The notes beneath the pieces are model-generated. The model was not told the origin of the DNA and did no database searches. It was given only the letters and a program-made list of their open reading frames with translations. A program made the position numbers and the translations under genes. Positions 57,291 to 64,000 of a DNA stretch of 64,000 nucleotides are shown one piece after another (within the stretch, counting starts at the first letter, position 1; each line of letters starts with the position of its first letter). This DNA is from Garcia nutans (lineage: Eukaryota > Streptophyta > Magnoliopsida > Malpighiales > Euphorbiaceae), in assembly GCA_947685225.1 (NCBI GenBank), contig CANTUV010000024.1, positions 28,290,001-28,354,000 on the forward strand, in the 5' to 3' direction.

Positions 57291-57473
57291 CCAGAAAAGG
57301 AAGAAGGTAAAAATATACATAATCATGGGTACATATAGCATAAATCAATTTTGAAATGGGATAATAGACCAGGTAACTCGGATCAAAGCCCTAAGAATAA
57401 GATGGCATTTCTGGGTAAGAAGAAGGAGAAAATGGAGGAAATTGCCGCCGAACTGGAGAAGATTGTAACACCC
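57291..57473. other. Short unassigned stretch before the minus-strand LARD
   Basis: 183 bp between the acceptor-like motif and the LARD end at 57474. On the plus strand it can encode KKKEKMEEIAAELEKI, but the frame runs straight into the LTR, so no gene is claimed. AAGAT at 57469-57473 is the expected left TSD of the LARD; its partner lies outside the window. Confidence 0.4.
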
Positions 57474-58081
57474 TTATACCCTATATACGTACAATACATA
57501 TTTTCAGCATATGTAAAATATGCATATACGGTATAAAAATATCACAAACCGATTTCATAAAAATTTTCACATTTCTGTTTTAAAATTTCAAATACTAAAT
57601 ATATAAAATTAAATAGTATATAAATATTCTTTACTAGCTATAGTAACCCAAAATAACATTTTATATAAAAATCTCTAGGAAAAATTCGCCAGAGTTTTGT
57701 CTATTATTTGGACGTTCCCAAAATTCAACAATACACAACCTGCATAAAACAAACACTCCAAATAAAATCAATTCACCATTTCACCAATACTTCTCAATTT
57801 CTCCATATTTTCTCAAAATACTCATATATAGGTATATATATCAACATCACATATAGGATCCCATCTTAAACAAATTATTCAAATCATTCTTTACAATTTA
57901 CATTATATAGTTCAAAAACATATCATAACATATATAACATCAAAATATACTGTAATATCAAATATCTACATGCTGGCAACTGGCTCTAACCTTGATGTAT
58001 TGAAAAACTCTTCAAGCTAAAAAATACAAACCTAGACCCGACTAGGTCTAGTAAAACTCTCCGGCACTACCAAAACGTCCA

Positions 58082-58128
58082 TGACACCTGCGTGACAAAT
58101 TACAATCGCGCTAAGCCGACGCCTAGTT
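58082..58128 (-). other. Two-hairpin element in the LARD3 3' LTR
   Basis: The minus strand reads CTAGGC GTCG GCTTAG, then GCGCGA...TCACGC with one mismatch, then AGGTG. It is a relative of the element at 54736-54777. Confidence 0.62.
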
Positions 58129-58288
58129 GTACAAACTTTGATAACAATATAGTCCAAATGTAATGTCAATGCACAACATATATATATATATATCACAACT
58201 CATAACATTATATCTCATTATATTGCTCAATTGTATCACAATTCATAATTCACATTAAAGCAAAGACAAGCATGGGCCCAAAAGGATC

Positions 58289-58580
58289 TAATAAGCTATT
58301 CAAATTTCAGACTTACTACTTTGGTCCATAATGACACCTTGTGTCTAGCCCCATAGGCAATATATCCATAGATAATCCAACTAGATCTGAGCTTATGACC
58401 CCATCTTTTCACTCAGTCTAGCTTCAAGAATTTGTTTTTAAGGCTTACGACCTGGTCTTTTCACCCCGAAAACATCATATTTATCAACTGGGCCCAGCTT
58501 ACGACCCGGTCTTTTCACCTGCCCAGCAATTCATAGGCATGTCGCCAAACCCAGAACTCTGAATATTGAATAACATACTA
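58289..58580 (-). other. Long-range stem domain in the LARD3 3' LTR
   Basis: Arms 58555-58580 and 58289-58314 pair at 22 of 26 positions including two G-U pairs. It is the weakest of the set, in line with greater age. Confidence 0.58.
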
Positions 58581-60503
58581 GGCATACAATTTATTTATAT
58601 TTCTAATTATTAAATTCTTTCATAATTCCTTTATCAAAACTTTTCTCATTTTCTCATGATCAAACTAGGCACATTGCCTTATTATATCATCTTTTTCTCA
58701 CTTTTCTCTTTTATATCAAAATCAATTCAATATATTTTGTTTTCACATATCTCATCACATTATACCACATTTCTTTTCATTTTCAACATATTACCTTGGT
58801 ACTTCAACATAATACACATTATGCATATCATAACATAATTCACATTCATCAACAGTATATTAAGTAACTTAACACATTCCTCAACTAAATGTGTTAAGTC
58901 CCAATGTCATGTAAATATATGTAGTCATTCCAAGTTTGTACTTAGCTCCACTAGCAACCCAAAGCAAGCTTAAAATAACCTCCAATCCTATCCTTCCAAC
59001 TTGCCCTTCACCACTTGGATGAAGCAAATCAACCTCCCTCAATGCCTATATCAAATGTGATCATAAACAATCATTTAATATCACATTCTAAGGCATTCTC
59101 AACATCAAATCTTAATTTAACAACACTCCTACAAAATTTTAAAAATTAAGTCTTTCCTTACTTTAACTTAGCAAATCCATATTAACCAAGTAAATTATTG
59201 TTTTGAGTTTATTTATATCATTACAAACATATTTTAACATGTTTAAACCAATTATATTAATTAACCACATGCTTATGTTTAAAACCCTAAAATGGCATAT
59301 CCTTCACCATTGAAGGATCTCCATTCCAACTCAATCCAATTATCATTTCAATCTTATTTCCACCACTTATATCATTAAATAACATGATTTAAGCATTAAA
59401 ATCAATCAATCAATCATTCTTTGAAAATTCACTTTTCCAAAACCCTAAATCAATACTACCATCTTCAAACTCTATCCAAACTTAACTAAATCTATCATTT
59501 GATTTTAAAATCCTTGTTTATGCATCAAAACAGCACATTTGGAACTAATTTGCACAATTAAAACTCATGATTTCAAAAACTCAAATGTTCCATAACCCAA
59601 AATTCTCTCTCTTCACCAAATTCAACTTAAATTCAACCATTTCTTAAATCTAACCTTAAAATCTTTGTTAATCACTTAAAATAACATCATCCATATCCTA
59701 ATAGATAATTAAATCTTAGAACTTCAAAAACCCAAAACACACATATTCAAACTTTCATGAAAATCCAAAGAAAAAGTGAGTAAACTTACTAATTAAAGAG
59801 GAAAACCTTAAAAATACACTTGAAACTTTGTAAATATTTCAATTAAATAAGTTTGGAAGAAGAAAATCCCTGTCTTGAAGCCATGAAATTCGGCCATGAA
59901 GGAAAGAAGAAGAAGAAGATGAAAAAAAAAATGATTTTCTCTTTCCTCTCACTCACATTTTCAACCTTATATAAGTTATTATTGTAATATATTTTTAATT
60001 AATTAATTAATTAATTAAAATCCTAAAATATTATCTTGCATACAAAATTATTTATTTTTGAATTATTTTATTAATTTTAAATTTCTAAGATTTAATTACC
60101 AAAATACCCTTTTACTTTAACTTTTCTTTTAAAAAATGTTGACTTATATATGTTGTATATATTATATATATATATAACATATATATTTCACTTTTTTCAT
60201 TTAAAATCCCTTAATTTTTCATTTAAAACCATTAATTTAATTTATCCAATTAAACTATAATTTATTTTATTAAATTTTCATAAATTAGAACTTTTCAAAA
60301 AATTTGAGATATTACACATATACATAAGTAATGTGTATCTTATATACATATCAAATGTACCTTATATGTATATTAAATATATTAAGTACGTAATGTATTA
60401 ATCCAACATATACAATTAATATACCATATGTATATATTATATATACTCTTGATATATATTGGGTATATACAACTTTTATATTTCTAAAATCACGAATGTG
60501 ACA

Positions 60504-63500
60504 ATTTTCTTCCCCTTAAATAATTCTGTCCTTAAAATTATCCAGTGCGGTAATAAATCATCCAAATTATTATTTCATCAAATTATATAATTTCTATTCT
60601 TCCCCTTAGGTTCATTCTCAGTTACCTTTTTACCATTCCATAACTCATCATTGTACTGTCTATTTACTCAAACAGTCACAACAGATTATCATATCTTCAA
60701 TCGAATTGTCATTAGATAAAATTAGTTCATCTCCTTAATATATATACACCACACACCTATTGCACTCAAGATATCTGATCACTTTATTATCTTAAAAATA
60801 TACTCTCATCAACTTAAATTCAAATGTTAATAACTTTATCTTAACACAATAATTTTACACATCTTCACTTGTATCCTACTTTTTATACAATTGCCACATA
60901 TTAATTTAATATTACCATTATACAACAACAAAATCTTATTTCCTTATTAAGAGTCATTCCAATTATACTATAACTAACACTTTTCTCTTATAATTATTTG
61001 AAACTAATATAACTTAGCTCCTTTCATATGCATATACATATCAAAACGTTGTACCATGCACATTATCACATAGCTTGCATATTCTTAATACAACTACATA
61101 CATTGAATTTCAATAAATACTTGTAAACTTATTACATTTCAGATTAATTGATCTAACTATCACAATATGACCATCACAACCTTATTCTATTATGACCAAC
61201 CTTTAGTCTATTTTAAATTCATCAATCTGTATTTCATTCACGACCTAATTCTATTAGGTCAAATTTATTCTCAAATCTTAATTCCTTTCGAATTCATCAT
61301 TACAGATAATCATTTCCTCTAGTCTCATTCACTTTAAGCATCATTTTCATCAACTTATTCATTTTATACCACTTTCAAACACATTCAATACAACTCTTAC
61401 TCACATTTCATAATTCCTTTCATTTATCATTTTCTCACATTTCTTATAGTTACCATATTTACAAAAATCACTTTTCTTACACATCATTTAAAGCTCATCA
61501 TATTTTCACAATTCTCTTCTGTTCCACACTTTCTATAATTATAAACAAATTTCTAACATAAAATTATAAGATACAACTATGTAAACCATAAATCTTGACC
61601 ATGTTTCTTGTAGCATAACTATCAATCTCACCAAATCTATCTAACGGTCATGTCATCTCAAGCCCATGCCCATGGATAACAAAACTAATCGGTCAATATA
61701 CTAAACCAAATCATACGACCATGGCATAATAATGGTCATGCCTGTGGCTTATAAATAAATACTGCCCCTTTATCATTCTTCTTCAAACATTTCCAATCAC
61801 AACATTAAGTTCGTATCACAAAAATCACATATTCATTTTTTTTAATCTTTTGCTACACAAAGAGTTAACACATTTTAGCTCTGTTTCAAAGTAATTTACT
61901 TTTGATCACTTCTGTTCAAAATAATTTACTCTTAATCACTTGATCATCATTAGCCTAACTCAAGTTTCAACTATATTATCATTAACATCTCTTACATATA
62001 CACATTCATTCATATGCTAATTTTACACAATTTCCATTTATTACTCCATTTCTAATCTATCTCTTATAAAAGTTTTCATTCATTTTTTTCACTTCCATAC
62101 TTTCTTCATTATACTTTCCTTTTCCTTACAATCTCTTATTAATACGCATATACTTTAGGCCCAGCACTATACAATCATCAAGTTCAGTCGTTACAGTAAT
62201 AATTTCACCGTACAACGCTACTCGGGTTCATTCTCAATCTCAATTTCATCACATGACCTAACTCTAAGTAGGTCAAGACCTTATCTCTCTTAGGTATATT
62301 AATACTTTCAATATCATTCTCAATATCGCTAGACAAGTAATTGTATAAGGTAACAAACACTCGATAATATTTTTTTTAATCATCTACATGCACATTCGTA
62401 AGTCATATTCACAATGTGACTTACTTTCCACATTTTCTTATATATCACAATTGTGTTTATATTGAAAAATCTCATCACACATATCATACAATTATACGCA
62501 ATTCCTCTTTAACATACAACCTATACAAAGTTAACATTTATCACCTTTCAAATAACATTATCATTTCTCATTCTTTTGATATTACTTAGATTATTCATCA
62601 ATTCAACATATATATACACTCTGACCACAACATAATTAACATCTTTCTTATTTAATCGCCCATCTTTTAAATAAGTTTCTTATTATATTTTTTTTAACAC
62701 TTCCTTAGTTTCATGTCACTCTTACTTTCAATTTTTATATTCCTTACCAATTCTTTATAAAAGCTTGTAAACTTTTATCCATGTATACTTGACACATATA
62801 TGGACTTATATTTAAAGTTTTAGATTTTTTTCCAAGTTGATTTAATATATATAAAAATTAAATCTTCCAAAATCAGAGAATCTGTCTCTTTAATAATTTC
62901 CCTGGCAGCACCCGATTGTCCATTTTTTTTCAGGTATCATACCTTAATAAAAATTCATGAAATTTTAACCATATGTTATAGGAATACATATGATATTGGG
63001 TGTAAAGTTTCATAATTTTTTGGGTTGGTTGTTATAGTTTTTAAATATGTTTCTCAATTTCTATAGATTCTGAGTTTCTAGAACTCCTCCAATAATCTGT
63101 GTTCTTCTACCTTTCTTAATTAGTAATTCATCTTTAAAAATTATGAAATTTTATATATTATATTCTAACATATAGAAAAACTTTTCATTAAATTTTCAAA
63201 CTCATCTAACATTCTTATATTTATTAAAAAATTCGAACAACATCATTTTACAACACACCTATAAAATTTTCGTTAACTATCATGTCCATTTCTTAAACTT
63301 TTTATTACATATCTTAAATCATTTCATAAATTATTTTTCTTAATTTCACTTATTCATCAATTAAATCAGCTATAAATTTTAATTTCAAATAAAAGTTCCA
63401 AAATTTCTTAATCCATACGCTTCATAATAACATTTCTATTGTGCCACTCTAATCTATATAACTCAGACGCTATCTCAACTCATATCCATTATATCAAATG

Positions 63501-63643
63501 GACATTGCCACATCAGGGATCGGATAAATTGCCAGTGCCAATGCATGCATCACAATTGAAAATTATTTTTTATTCCAATTTTCTCTCTCTAACAACCCAC
63601 CTAGGTCGAGAACCTCAAACCTAGGCTCTAATACAAAAATAAA
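60504..63643 (-). other. Internal region of LARD3, no genes
   Basis: 3.1 kb, AT-rich, with very few G on the plus strand. No retroelement protein motif and no long ORF. The polypurine tract is at 60505-60517. Confidence 0.8.
63623..63636 (-). promoter_or_regulatory. Degraded primer binding site of LARD3
   Basis: The minus strand reads TTGTATTAGAGCC close to the LTR end, recognisable as TGGTATCAGAGCC with changes. Confidence 0.65.
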
Positions 63644-64000
63644 TGTAATACCCTTATACCCTATATACGTACAATACATATTTTCAGCATATGTAAAATA
63701 TGCATATAATGTATAAAAATATCACAAACCAATTTCATAAAAATTTTCACATTTCTGTTTTAAAATTTCAAATACTAAATATATAAAATTAAATAGCATA
63801 TAAATATTCTTTACTAGCTAAAGTAACCCGAAATAACATTTTATATAAAAATCTCTGAAAAAAATTCACCAGAGTTTTGTCTATAATTTGAACGTTCCCA
63901 AAATTCAACAATACACAACTTGCATAAAACAAACACTCCAAATAAAATCAATTCACCATTTCACCAATACTTCTCAATTTCTCTATATTTTCTCAAAATA
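63644..64000 (-). repeat. 5' LTR of LARD3, cut by the window end
   Basis: It matches 57474-57830 closely, with a handful of substitutions. The rest of the LTR and the outer TSD are outside the window. Confidence 0.88.

Larger units (their letters stand above)
39779..57473 (+). mobile_element. Tat-lineage element, 3' half, with nested insertions
   Basis: On the plus strand: end of RT, RNase H, integrase (to 42223), tandem repeats, then an antisense gene extending to about 56640. The series pol, repeats, antisense ORF is known from Tat-lineage elements. A solo LTR with LARD2 inside (42897-55379) splits it. The right side is cut at 57474 by another LARD. No 3' LTR of this element is recognised in the window. 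Confidence 0.75.
57474..60503 (-). repeat. 3' LTR of LARD3
   Basis: 3030 bp, starting TGTCACATTCGTG on the minus strand and ending GGGTGTTACA. It is homologous along its whole length to the solo LTR at 42897-55379 without its insert. It has an (AATT)n tract at about 59995-60020. Confidence 0.9.
57474..64000 (-). mobile_element. LARD3: gene-less LTR retrotransposon on the minus strand, partial
   Basis: Reading the minus strand: end of 5' LTR (64000-63644), degraded primer site, 3.1 kb interior without genes, polypurine tract TTAAGGGGAAGAAAAT, and a complete 3' LTR (60503-57474). The LTR belongs to the family of the solo LTR at 42897-55379. The plus strand here is G-poor, so the sense strand is C-poor, as in LARD1 and LARD2. 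The two LTRs show several differences in the 357 bp that can be compared, so it is older than LARD2. Confidence 0.88.

Noticed and set aside
57351..57536. Plus-strand ORF with KKKEKMEEIAAELEKI
   Set aside because: It is short and its second half is LTR sequence.
1..64000. Host protein-coding genes, tRNA, rRNA, CRISPR arrays
   Set aside because: Every frame with a recognisable domain belongs to a retroelement, and no structural RNA gene or spaced-repeat array was seen.

Overview
The window is nuclear DNA of a flowering plant, most likely a dicot, and consists almost wholly of nested LTR retrotransposons. The signs are long LTRs with TG...CA ends, 5-bp target duplications (TSDs), tRNA primer sites, polypurine tracts and plant-specific lineages (Tat/Ogre, Athila, Ty1/copia, and chromovirus-like elements without genes). 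I see no host gene, tRNA, rRNA or CRISPR array. The setting looks like old, AT-rich heterochromatin that is still receiving new insertions.

Layout. 1-2341: 5' part of a Tat/Ogre element on the minus strand (gag start, leader, primer site, partial LTR). 2342-11598: LARD1, a large element with two ~3 kb LTRs and no gene, its 5' LTR truncated. 11599-24458: an Athila-type Ty3/gypsy element on the plus strand with a full gag-pol in one frame but eight stop codons; its 3' LTR holds a 2.66 kb solo LTR (20612-23275, TSD GACAC). 24459-39778: the 5' half of a second Tat/Ogre element on the minus strand, split in its reverse transcriptase by a complete, apparently intact Ty1/copia element (24627-32905, TSD TGTAG, ORF of 1324 codons). 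From 39779: the 3' half of a Tat element on the plus strand (end of RT, RNase H, integrase), then tandem repeats and an antisense gene resembling the plant mobile domain/DUF7745 family. That gene is split by a 3.25 kb solo LTR (42897-55379, TSD ACAAC), which itself carries LARD2 (44283-53507, TSD TGTTT). 57474-64000: another LARD on the minus strand, cut off by the window end; its LTR is related to the solo LTR at 42897.

Order of events, inferred from nesting: the Tat elements are oldest; Athila and copia inserted into Tat RT sequence; LARD1 and one solo LTR inserted into the two Athila LTRs; LARD2 is very young, with nearly identical LTRs. Only the copia element looks capable of making its own proteins. 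The LARDs would need enzymes from a partner not present here.

The least expected signals are: (1) a 26-nt inverted repeat closing a ~240-330 nt domain in every LARD-type LTR; (2) a two-hairpin element downstream of it, kept across diverged LTRs with wobble substitutions; (3) the antisense gene with its own TATA-like box and an intron made of tandem repeats; (4) an identical 26-bp palindromic motif in LTRs of unrelated lineages; (5) strong depletion of C on the sense strand of the LARDs.
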